A stretch of DNA of 33,834 nucleotides from Saprospiraceae bacterium (GTDB taxonomy: Bacteria > Bacteroidota > Bacteroidia > Chitinophagales > Saprospiraceae): assembly GCA_020628145.1 (NCBI GenBank), contig JAHDFN010000017.1, positions 1-33,834 of the forward strand, in the 5' to 3' direction. The notes beneath the pieces are model-generated. The model saw nothing but the letters and a program-made list of their open reading frames with translations, was not told the origin of the DNA and made no database searches. Shown here one piece after another: positions 1 to 7,037 of the stretch. Within the stretch, counting starts at the first letter, position 1. Every line of letters begins with the position of its first letter. The position numbers were made by a program, and so were the translations under genes.

Positions 1-159
1 GAAGGTGTTGTACTGGGAGAGGATTTTGAACAGGAATCCCGTTATAAGCCGGCGTCAAGAGTTGCTCATTTGGCTTTTTCATATACATTTAAAGAAGGAA
101 AGGATTTAAAAGACAGAAATAAGAAAAAAAGAAAATATGAAAGTGGGGTAGTGCATTGA
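1..159 (+). CDS. Outer-membrane beta-barrel protein, C-terminal fragment
   Basis: The frame is open from the first base of the window and ends at TGA 157-159, giving 52 residues of the C-terminus of a protein that begins outside the window. The segment RVAHLAFSYTF followed by a basic, lysine-rich tail resembles the last beta-strand and tail of Bacteroidota outer-membrane beta-barrel or TonB-dependent receptor proteins, whose final strand usually alternates hydrophobic residues and ends on an aromatic. The family assignment is an inference from one strand only; no domain can be seen. No terminator-like hairpin follows closely. Confidence 0.5.
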   Translation, partial: EGVVLGEDFEQESRYKPASRVAHLAFSYTFKEGKDLKDRNKKKRKYESGVVH

Positions 160-432
160 TTTTAGAAAATCCGTCTTGTGTCATAATGGTAATAAAGATG
201 AAAATTGAATCATGTTAAATGCGTATGCAAAAAAACTCTTCAGAACATGCTCTCACATAATCGGCAAATTCTGATGTTCTTAAATACGCCAAAGGCATGT
301 TCGTTTTTACCTTCGATGTTGACATCGCATAGTTCATTTGTTTCTTGAGGGCTGCTAGAGATTGAACCCCTCGTTTCCTAGGATATAAAAGACCACTTTT
401 TAGAATTCCTGAGAAACGCTTATTATTGCAAT
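160..432. other. Intergenic region with no recognised gene
   Basis: This 273-bp AT-rich stretch separates the barrel fragment from the amidase gene. No convincing open reading frame, RNA gene or strong terminator was seen. A short CGATG-TTGA-CATCG hairpin near 313-327 is too weak to interpret. The 3' end holds TATTATTG (421-428), a one-mismatch match to the TAnnTTTG promoter box, 4 nt before the amidase ATG. Confidence 0.4.
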
Positions 433-1818
433 ATGAAGAAAGAATTCTCCGTATTCGATGTGGGTATCCTTGAAGATTGGGATGCGACGGAAATCGCCGC
501 CAAGATAAAATCCAAGGAAATTTCCGCTAAGGAAGTAAATGATTGTGTAAGGGAAAGAACGGAGAAGGCCAACCCTGCCCTCAAAGCCATCGTTGCTACC
601 GGTTTTGAAACCAATCCTCCCCAAACGGAAGGTGTATTTGCAGGAGTTCCCATTTTTATCAAAGACCTGATTGATGTCAAGGATTTTCCGAACAGGATGG
701 GTTCTTCGGCTATTCCCCCCAAAATAAAAAAGAAAGATGATAAGGTCGTTCCACAAATTGTATCTACGGGGTGTCATGTCATCGGAAAAAGTGCTACTTC
801 AGAATTCGGCTTATTGCCTTCTTGTGAAACCTATGTGAATGGGGATACCCAGAATCCCCATCGTTTCGGATATTCCACGGGAGGTTCTTCCGGAGGGGCG
901 GGGTCCTTGGTCGCTGCAGGTGTTACCCCTATCGCCCACACGATGGATGGTGGTGGTTCTACCCGTATTCCCGCTTCATGTTGCGGCCTGATAGGCTTGA
1001 AGCCTTCAAGGGGAAGACATTGTGAATCACCGACGAAGCAATTACCCATTGATATTGTCACTCACGGTATTGTAAGTCGGTCGGTCAGGGATACGGCCAA
1101 TTATTACCATGCCATCGAACAATATGCGAAAAACAAGAATTTGCCCGAAATAGGTCGGGTGACTTCTCCCTCAAAACGCAGATTGAAAATCGGAATGTTC
1201 TATCAGTCCCCCACAGGCATCGAAAGTCATTCTGATGTGAAAGCCGTCGTTTTGGAAACCGGAAAAATCTGTGAAAATCTTGGACATGAAATAGAATACT
1301 TGGATAATCCTTATACGGATATGTTGGTCTTGGATTTCCTGACATATTATTCGATGTTGGCGAGAGGGATTAATTCTTTCGGGAAGGTGACCTATGATAT
1401 GGGGTTCAAAAAGAAAAAAGCTGAATTATTCACCCGTGAACTGGGCGCTTATTTTTCCAAATTAATGTTCCTCGCTCCCGGAGCCATGAAACGATTGAAG
1501 AAAAACCTGGTACAGGAGTATGAGGGCTTAATGGAAAAATTTGATGTGTTGTTGAGTCCCACTTTGGCTTCTCCGGTACCGGAAATAGGCTTCTTCGGTA
1601 CGGATGTCCCCATCATCTCCGCAGTAATGCGGTTGAGCAATTATGTAGCCTATACCATTGTGCAGAATGCAGTGGGAGCACCGGCGATTTCACTGCCTAT
1701 GGGATATTGCTCCAACGGCTTGCCGGTTGGGCCGCAGTTCGCCGCAAAAATAGGCGATGAAAAAACATTATTGGAATTGGCATTCGAATTAGAAGAAGCA
1801 GGAGTTTTCAAAATCTAG
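433..1818 (+). CDS. Amidase-signature family hydrolase (NylA-like)
   Basis: A 461-residue amidase signature (AS) enzyme that should hydrolyse an amide bond; the substrate is unknown. The Ser-cisSer-Lys triad of the family is visible: the lysine in FIKDLID, the cis-serine in GGSSGGAGSLVAAG, and the nucleophilic serine in DGGGSTRIPAS. The run GGGSTRIPASCCGLIGLKPS is the form seen in 6-aminohexanoate-cyclic-dimer hydrolase-like amidases rather than in GatA, and there is no gatB or gatC beside it, so a role in Glu-tRNA(Gln) amidation is unlikely. Length is normal for the family. No signal peptide, so probably cytoplasmic. The ATG at 433 lies 4 nt after a near-consensus -7 box (TATTATTG), the same geometry as at tgt. 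It stands alone: a barrel-protein tail lies upstream and a regulator downstream. Confidence 0.85.
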   Translation: MKKEFSVFDVGILEDWDATEIAAKIKSKEISAKEVNDCVRERTEKANPALKAIVATGFETNPPQTEGVFAGVPIFIKDLIDVKDFPNRMGSSAIPPKIKKKDDKVVPQIVSTGCHVIGKSATSEFGLLPSCETYVNGDTQNPHRFGYSTGGSSGGAGSLVAAGVTPIAHTMDGGGSTRIPASCCGLIGLKPSRGRHCESPTKQLPIDIVTHGIVSRSVRDTANYYHAIEQYAKNKNLPEIGRVTSPSKRRLKIGMFYQSPTGIESHSDVKAVVLETGKICENLGHEIEYLDNPYTDMLVLDFLTYYSMLARGINSFGKVTYDMGFKKKKAELFTRELGAYFSKLMFLAPGAMKRLKKNLVQEYEGLMEKFDVLLSPTLASPVPEIGFFGTDVPIISAVMRLSNYVAYTIVQNAVGAPAISLPMGYCSNGLPVGPQFAAKIGDEKTLLELAFELEEAGVFKI

Positions 1819-1999
1819 GATATTTTGACTTTATAATAATCAGGAAATCAAAACCCGTAGATGAATTTCCCTAATTATGGAATTGTTTAGGATTCGTATT
1901 ATCTTTATGGCAATCTCACAAGTTTAAATCACTTCCATACTCCAATTCCAATTTCCAACCAATTGAAAAAGATTTCCTTTTGGAATAGTCGGTATTGTA

Positions 2000-2626
2000 A
2001 TGAAACAAAAACATAGTCAAATAGAAGGAAGTTCTTTTCGGGATGAGTACGGCATCTATTCCTTGCTATTCGATTATATCCGAAATTTGGTAGATATAAC
2101 AATTGAAGATGAACAATGTATCATGAATCTCACCGAAGTGATACAGGTTCCCAAAGGGAATTTTCTTGTCAGAAAAGGAACAGTATGTGATAACGCCCAT
2201 TTTGTAGTGAAGGGATGTTTGAAAACTTCCTATACGGATTGGAACGGGAAAGAACATATCCTCCAGTTTTCAACGGAAACCTGGTGGGCTTCCGATTTTG
2301 TCAGTTTTACCGAAAGGAGTATCGGGGAATATGATATCCGTTGTTTGGAAGATTGTATGCTCATTCGTTTTTCCCATACGGATTTTGAGATGCTTTATCG
2401 GAAAATACCCGTTCTGGAACGCTTTTTCAGATTGATTGTACAAAGGGCTTTTGCCGCTTCCCAAAAAAGAATCCTCAATAATATCAATTTGAGCGGTAAG
2501 GAAAAATATCTGTTATTCTGTTCCCAATATCCGGATATGGCTCGAAGGATTCCCCAGTATATGATCGCATCCTATCTGGGTATTACTCCCGAATTTTTGA
2601 GTAAGATTAAAAGCCTTAAAAAATAA
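2000..2626 (+). CDS. Crp/Fnr family transcriptional regulator
   Basis: A 208-residue DNA-binding regulator. Residues about 40-140 form the cyclic-nucleotide-binding-type beta-roll (VPKGNFLVRKG, then FVVKGCLKTSY, then FSTETWWASDF). The C-terminus holds a short winged helix-turn-helix (IPQYMIASYLGITPEFLSKIK). This compact form ending soon after the recognition helix is common in Bacteroidota Crp-like proteins. No cysteine cluster typical of an Fe-S Fnr sensor is visible. The ligand cannot be deduced; a cyclase at 7034-9487 makes cAMP available in this cell, but no link to this protein is shown. The gene is followed by two hairpins (2630-2651 and 2708-2732) and converges on the lipoprotein gene at 2774-3655. 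Confidence 0.85.
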   Translation: MKQKHSQIEGSSFRDEYGIYSLLFDYIRNLVDITIEDEQCIMNLTEVIQVPKGNFLVRKGTVCDNAHFVVKGCLKTSYTDWNGKEHILQFSTETWWASDFVSFTERSIGEYDIRCLEDCMLIRFSHTDFEMLYRKIPVLERFFRLIVQRAFAASQKRILNNINLSGKEKYLLFCSQYPDMARRIPQYMIASYLGITPEFLSKIKSLKK

Positions 2627-2629
2627 AAA

Positions 2630-2651
2630 CCCCGCCTTTTTCAAGACGGGG
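2630..2651 (-). terminator. Rho-independent terminator, best on minus strand
   Basis: On the minus strand CCCCGTC pairs with GGCGGGG (7 bp with one G-T wobble, 8-nt loop), directly followed by TTTTTATTTTTT. It would end transcripts from the lipoprotein gene at 2774-3655. On the plus strand the stem has one mismatch and lacks a following T-run. Confidence 0.65.
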
Positions 2652-2707
2652 CGAATCGGAATTCCCCTATTACAATGAAAACCATTCCAAACCTTATTTT
2701 TCAATAT

Positions 2708-2737
2708 TCCGGGATGGAGGCTCCATCCCGGACATTT
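2708..2737 (+). terminator. Strong hairpin terminator between convergent genes
   Basis: TCCGGGATGGAG and CTCCATCCCGGA (2708-2719 and 2721-2732) form a perfect 12-bp inverted repeat around a single central base, followed on the plus strand by CATTTTTG. It is well placed to stop transcription from the Crp/Fnr gene before it enters the opposing lipoprotein gene. Confidence 0.75.
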
Positions 2738-2773
2738 TTGTTCTCATGTGACTTTATAATGTGATGGTCTCTA

Positions 2774-3655
2774 TTATCTTTTAAACAGGGATTGGATTGG
2801 GGTCAGATTGAGGTTGCCTCCAATGTTCCCTTCATGTGCATCGGAGCATCTTTCCAGTGCAGCATCTTCCATTGCATCCGAATTGATGGTTTGCTTCGTC
2901 CCGTCATCATAGGTAATCGAATAAGGGAAAACCAAATCGGGGCATTGCTGCGGGGCATATCCGGTGGCCTGCCATTCTTCTAAAATCCGGATAAAATGAC
3001 TGTGGTTATGGATAACCAGACTGTTTCCGTTGTTATATTGAACATGAAGTGGGAAATTGAATTCGAAGCAGGTCATCCCATTGATGTTCAGATTATTTTC
3101 ATTGAATGTCCCGGCATCCTTTTCGAATTCCTCCAGCATCACATAATACATCTCCTCATAAGAACCGACGGTTGCCGTCGTTCCGTTATCGAAAATAAGA
3201 TCCAAGGGGAACTCTGCGGAAGGAGGACAATCCACACCTTCCCATAGATAATCGGTAGGGAGATTAAGTGTACAGCCTTCAAGAACAGGCAATGTCTGAA
3301 TCTGGCATCGGGCAACACAGGCACTTGGAAACACCCTCCCTTCTTCAGTACAGACGGCCTTGAATAGATCATCCATTTGTTCGGGGGTGTAGGTACAAAG
3401 GATTCCATGTATGGAAATATTGATGTCCAAATCCGTTGCTTCCAAATCCACTTCTGCGAAATCATCATAACATCCACAATCATCACCGTAGGCATCCACA
3501 TAGGCTTTTGCGGCAAGAACACGGGCTACTTCCGGACTGACACCCTGATAACTTTCTTCAATCATATTTTCGAGAAAGGGTTCACAGGAAGTGAAATATA
3601 ATGCCGATAATACCAGAATGAAGATGGAACTCAATTGCTTTTTTACATTCAACAT
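2774..3655 (-). CDS. Secreted lipoprotein with Kazal-like Cys segment and three FP-DG repeats
   Basis: A 293-residue protein of unknown function. Residues 1-24 form a lipoprotein signal peptide (basic start, hydrophobic core, lipobox FTSC with Cys24). Residues 102-128 (C102, C113, C117, C128; VFPSACVARC) resemble the cysteine core of Kazal-type inhibitor domains, but the segment is short and lacks part of the fold. Residues about 143-270 contain three imperfect units built as Cys, 4-5 residues, FP, 7 residues, (D/N)G: FPLDLIFDNG at 149, FPLHVQYNNG at 201, FPYSITYDDG at 243. Similar repeats occur in other Bacteroidota lipoproteins, recalled without a search. It is convergent with the Crp/Fnr gene and divergent from the LytTR regulator. 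Probably cell-surface or periplasmic. Confidence 0.75.
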   Translation of the reverse strand: MLNVKKQLSSIFILVLSALYFTSCEPFLENMIEESYQGVSPEVARVLAAKAYVDAYGDDCGCYDDFAEVDLEATDLDINISIHGILCTYTPEQMDDLFKAVCTEEGRVFPSACVARCQIQTLPVLEGCTLNLPTDYLWEGVDCPPSAEFPLDLIFDNGTTATVGSYEEMYYVMLEEFEKDAGTFNENNLNINGMTCFEFNFPLHVQYNNGNSLVIHNHSHFIRILEEWQATGYAPQQCPDLVFPYSITYDDGTKQTINSDAMEDAALERCSDAHEGNIGGNLNLTPIQSLFKR

Positions 3656-3868
3656 GACTTAATTATTTTATTGTGATTGAATATGCTTGCGGTTGTTTTT
3701 GGCCGCTTTCATATACTGGACATCCCAATTTCATTTTCCCCCTATTCCTTGTCGGATTTTTTTAATTTTTTTTTTCACATCCACATTCAAGTCGCTATTC
3801 CGATGAATAAATCATAATTTTACATTTACCTAGTTTTAGGAAATAGAATATTCATTAAATGAACATTT

Positions 3869-4618
3869 ATGCCTACTGCCATTTTAGTCGATGATATGCC
3901 ACAAGCCCTTCAGGTATTAAGGGCCGATTTGGAAGAAACCAGCCCTGATGTAGAAATATTAGGTACTGCGGATAGTGTGGTAAGTGCTGCTAAGTTATTG
4001 AGGCAGGAAGAACCCGATTTGTTGTTTTTGGACATTATGCTTGGAGATGGTACGGGTTTCGATTTGCTTGAGATATTCCCGAATCTCCGTTCTAAGGTGA
4101 TTTTCGTTACGGCTTACGAGGAACATGCTATCAAGGCATTCCGTTTTGCTGCCATCGATTATTTATTAAAACCCATTAATCCGGAAGATTTGAAAAAAGC
4201 AGTGGATAGGGCTAAGGGGCAATTGTCCGATAGTAATAATGAAAGTATCGATATCCTGAAGGAAACCATTAAATATCCGGATTCCCTGCCTAAGCGGATA
4301 TCCCTTCATACCCAGGAAAAAATCGCCGTAGTCGAAATAGATGATATTATCCGATGTGAATCGGACGGAAACAACACCTTGTTCATCCTTCAATCCGGAA
4401 AAAAGGTATTCGTGACCAAAACCCTTAAACAGTTCGATCAGATGTTTTCCGAACATTCTTTTGTGCGGACTCACCAATCCCACCTTATCAATATTCAACA
4501 CATTCAGGAATATGTAAGGAAGGAAGGGGGCTATCTGAAAATGAAAAACGGAGATCACATTCCTGTTGCCGTAAGGAAAAAATCAGTCATTATGGATTTA
4601 TTGGATAACATAGAGTAA
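3869..4618 (+). CDS. LytTR-family response regulator (LytR/AlgR type)
   Basis: A 249-residue two-component response regulator. Residues 1-120 are a receiver domain with acidic pocket D8 and D9, phospho-acceptor D55 (LLFLDIML), T81 and K101 (LLKPINPED). Residues about 146-249 are a LytTR DNA-binding domain, with IRCESDGNNT and the FVRTHQSHLIN segment near its middle. No histidine kinase is in the window, so its partner must be encoded elsewhere. The ATG at 3869 is preceded by the small palindrome TTCATTAAATGAA, which might be regulatory. It lies 88 bp upstream of the TonB-dependent receptor in the same direction, with no clear terminator between, so it may be the first gene of a three-gene unit with the receptor and the cyclase. 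Confidence 0.92.
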   Translation: MPTAILVDDMPQALQVLRADLEETSPDVEILGTADSVVSAAKLLRQEEPDLLFLDIMLGDGTGFDLLEIFPNLRSKVIFVTAYEEHAIKAFRFAAIDYLLKPINPEDLKKAVDRAKGQLSDSNNESIDILKETIKYPDSLPKRISLHTQEKIAVVEIDDIIRCESDGNNTLFILQSGKKVFVTKTLKQFDQMFSEHSFVRTHQSHLINIQHIQEYVRKEGGYLKMKNGDHIPVAVRKKSVIMDLLDNIE

Positions 4619-4706
4619 TGTCTGATGCTTTCAATATTTTCCTTCTCCGTTTTCTGAAATCCGGAAGTAAAAGAGTAGATTTAGGATTGTTCAAGCTAGG
4701 AGGAGT

Positions 4707-7037
4707 ATGAGACTAAGGCAAATTTTTCCCATTTTTATAGGATGTCTATTCTATAGTGCCGTTTTTTCACAAGTCGATTCCATAGAATTGGAATTGGGTG
4801 AACTGGGTTTGGATGATATCAGGGAATTTGATGAAGATGAATCTGGTCAGAAAATGATCTCAGGTGGACGATTCCTCCAGAACCGGGATGACTTGCCTGT
4901 GACGGCCTTTATTATTACCAAAGAAGAAATACTCGATAACGGATATATCACACTTGCTGATGTGGTCAAGTCCCTACCCGGTTTCAGAGTATCCCAACCC
5001 GGCTCGCCTCAGGAAGGAGAAACATTCATGGTTCGGGGCTTGGTGGGTAATACTTATATGAAAATCCTGTTGGACGACGTGCCGCTGAAACCGACTATGG
5101 TACGGGGGATGCCTATCGGTGCACAATTACCCATTCGGCAGGCAGAAAGGATTGAAGTTATTTATGGCCCTTCAGGTGCATTATATGGAGCGGACGCCTC
5201 GGCCGGTGTCATCAATATCATTACGAAAAAATCGGAACGGCCTATTTATGTTAAGGCGGATTTGAGTGTCGGGACGCAAGGTTATAGCAGTATTGATGTG
5301 ATGTTCGGAGGTAAATTAGGGCAGAAGAACCATATCCTAAAATACAGCCTTTACGGAAGTAATACCGTAATGAACACCCGTCGGATTTTCTATGAAGAAG
5401 ACGAATTGTATAATCCTTCCCTTTATATCAATAATCCCAATGTGGATACGGCTTATGTGGCTAACCCGAATTATTCCGGAACGGCATTCAATCCGACACT
5501 GGGTCAGACACCACACCTAAGCCGACTTTTCGGAATCGATCTTAATTATAAGATAATCACCTTGTCGGGGCATTTGATGTATAGACGGGATCATAGTGCC
5601 GTAGGCTTGAATCCCCTAGCGGTTTCCTATGCGAATCCTAATCAGTATTATGGAGAAACAATAGGCAAGGTGAACCTGAATATTGCCAATAATTATAAAA
5701 AATGGGGTTTTAGAACCAACCTGAATTATATCCAATTCGGAACGGATGTCAATTCTTCAACCGTTTATGTAGAAAATAAATTGGGAAGGGCCATCAATAA
5801 TCTTATCCGTAATATTCCTTCACCTGCAATGAGGGATTCCATTCGTCAATTGGCTTATGAAACTTATTTTTCCGATGTCAGATACCATTATGGAGGTTCC
5901 ATAGATATGCGGATGGAACAGTTGTTCTATATACAACCTTTTAAATTTTTAAACCTGACCGTCGGAGGTAATGCTGCCATTTCATTCGGGACATTGCCAT
6001 TGGATTATCTGCCTGAAAATTATAATGGAATTAGGACTTATCTCAACAGTTTGGATTCTGAAAGTCTGTTTTATCCGGAACCTTTTGGTCGGGCGGAGTG
6101 GTATGGTTTTTTACAAGCACAATTCAATTTCGAAAAATTCCGAGCTACATTGGGCTATCAATTTTCCAACCTGCCTTATTCCATTCACTTGCCCCAGATA
6201 GCATTATTGTATAAATTCAACAATGCATTGAACATACGTGCTAATTATGGAAGAGCGGAAAGATTTCCCGCTCCCTTTTATCGAGGCAATACATTTAAAA
6301 TAAATTTGGATGAAATAAAAGAAATTGAAAAATCCAATAATGATTTGTTTCCCGAAATTACGGATGGGGCAGAATTGGGATTGAGATATAAAGTCGTGAA
6401 AAAAGGTCGGTCGGTCTTCAGTTCCGATGTTGCGATTTATTATACCCGTACAAAGAATTTTATTTCTTTTAATTTCGATAATGAAAATGAAATCGGCGAA
6501 GATGAAGTTGAATTCATTGTCGGTTATTTTAATGAGGGTAATGCACGTACCGAATTATATGGGATTCAGGCAGATTTCGAGTATAGCCTCAATCGGTATG
6601 AAATCAAACCTAAAATGCAATTGAGATTGAATTATAATTTGGGGAAAGAACAATTGCCTACCGGCAAAGGAGCATTGGATGTAGTGAGGGGACAGCCGAA
6701 GTTCATGGGGCAGTTTTCGTTGTCTTTCAGATTGTGGAAGGAAAGCATATATGTTAATTTTGTAAATAACTATGTGTCCTCACATATTTCTACAAATGTA
6801 TATTCTCAAAATGCATATGAATCATTAACGGATATGTTTACGAACGATGCATATTATACTTTGGATTTTATTTCGAGATATAAAGTGTCGAATAATTTTC
6901 AGGGATACGTGAAAATAAAAAACGTATTTAATAAAAAATATGCAGGGATAGATGCGACGGGTACGATTGATGATTTGATTTATAATCCACAATCTTTAAG
7001 AACCATAACTTTTGGCTTGAGCTATCGGATTGAATGA
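4707..7037 (+). CDS. TonB-dependent outer-membrane receptor
   Basis: A 776-residue outer-membrane transporter or receptor; the substrate is unknown. Residues 1-22 form a signal peptide ending in FSQ. A short acidic stretch follows, then the plug domain at about 60-178 (PVTAFIITKEEI, VRGL, LLDDVPL, IEVIYGPSGALYGADASAGV). The rest is the 22-strand beta-barrel, ending in the aromatic-rich strand FGLSYRIE. It lacks the N-terminal carboxypeptidase-like domain of SusC-type transporters, and no SusD gene is nearby, so a role in iron, cofactor or small-molecule uptake or sensing is more likely than glycan import. The ATG is preceded at 4698-4703 by AGGAGG, only 3 nt away; the spacing is short and Bacteroidota rarely rely on Shine-Dalgarno pairing. 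The stop overlaps the next start by 4 bp (ATGA). Confidence 0.93.
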   Translation: MRLRQIFPIFIGCLFYSAVFSQVDSIELELGELGLDDIREFDEDESGQKMISGGRFLQNRDDLPVTAFIITKEEILDNGYITLADVVKSLPGFRVSQPGSPQEGETFMVRGLVGNTYMKILLDDVPLKPTMVRGMPIGAQLPIRQAERIEVIYGPSGALYGADASAGVINIITKKSERPIYVKADLSVGTQGYSSIDVMFGGKLGQKNHILKYSLYGSNTVMNTRRIFYEEDELYNPSLYINNPNVDTAYVANPNYSGTAFNPTLGQTPHLSRLFGIDLNYKIITLSGHLMYRRDHSAVGLNPLAVSYANPNQYYGETIGKVNLNIANNYKKWGFRTNLNYIQFGTDVNSSTVYVENKLGRAINNLIRNIPSPAMRDSIRQLAYETYFSDVRYHYGGSIDMRMEQLFYIQPFKFLNLTVGGNAAISFGTLPLDYLPENYNGIRTYLNSLDSESLFYPEPFGRAEWYGFLQAQFNFEKFRATLGYQFSNLPYSIHLPQIALLYKFNNALNIRANYGRAERFPAPFYRGNTFKINLDEIKEIEKSNNDLFPEITDGAELGLRYKVVKKGRSVFSSDVAIYYTRTKNFISFNFDNENEIGEDEVEFIVGYFNEGNARTELYGIQADFEYSLNRYEIKPKMQLRLNYNLGKEQLPTGKGALDVVRGQPKFMGQFSLSFRLWKESIYVNFVNNYVSSHISTNVYSQNAYESLTDMFTNDAYYTLDFISRYKVSNNFQGYVKIKNVFNKKYAGIDATGTIDDLIYNPQSLRTITFGLSYRIE

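Noticed and set aside
4698-4703. Exact AGGAGG as a decisive ribosome binding site for the TonB-dependent receptor
   Set aside because: It is only 3 nt from the ATG, and Bacteroidota generally make little use of Shine-Dalgarno pairing; noted in the gene entry only.
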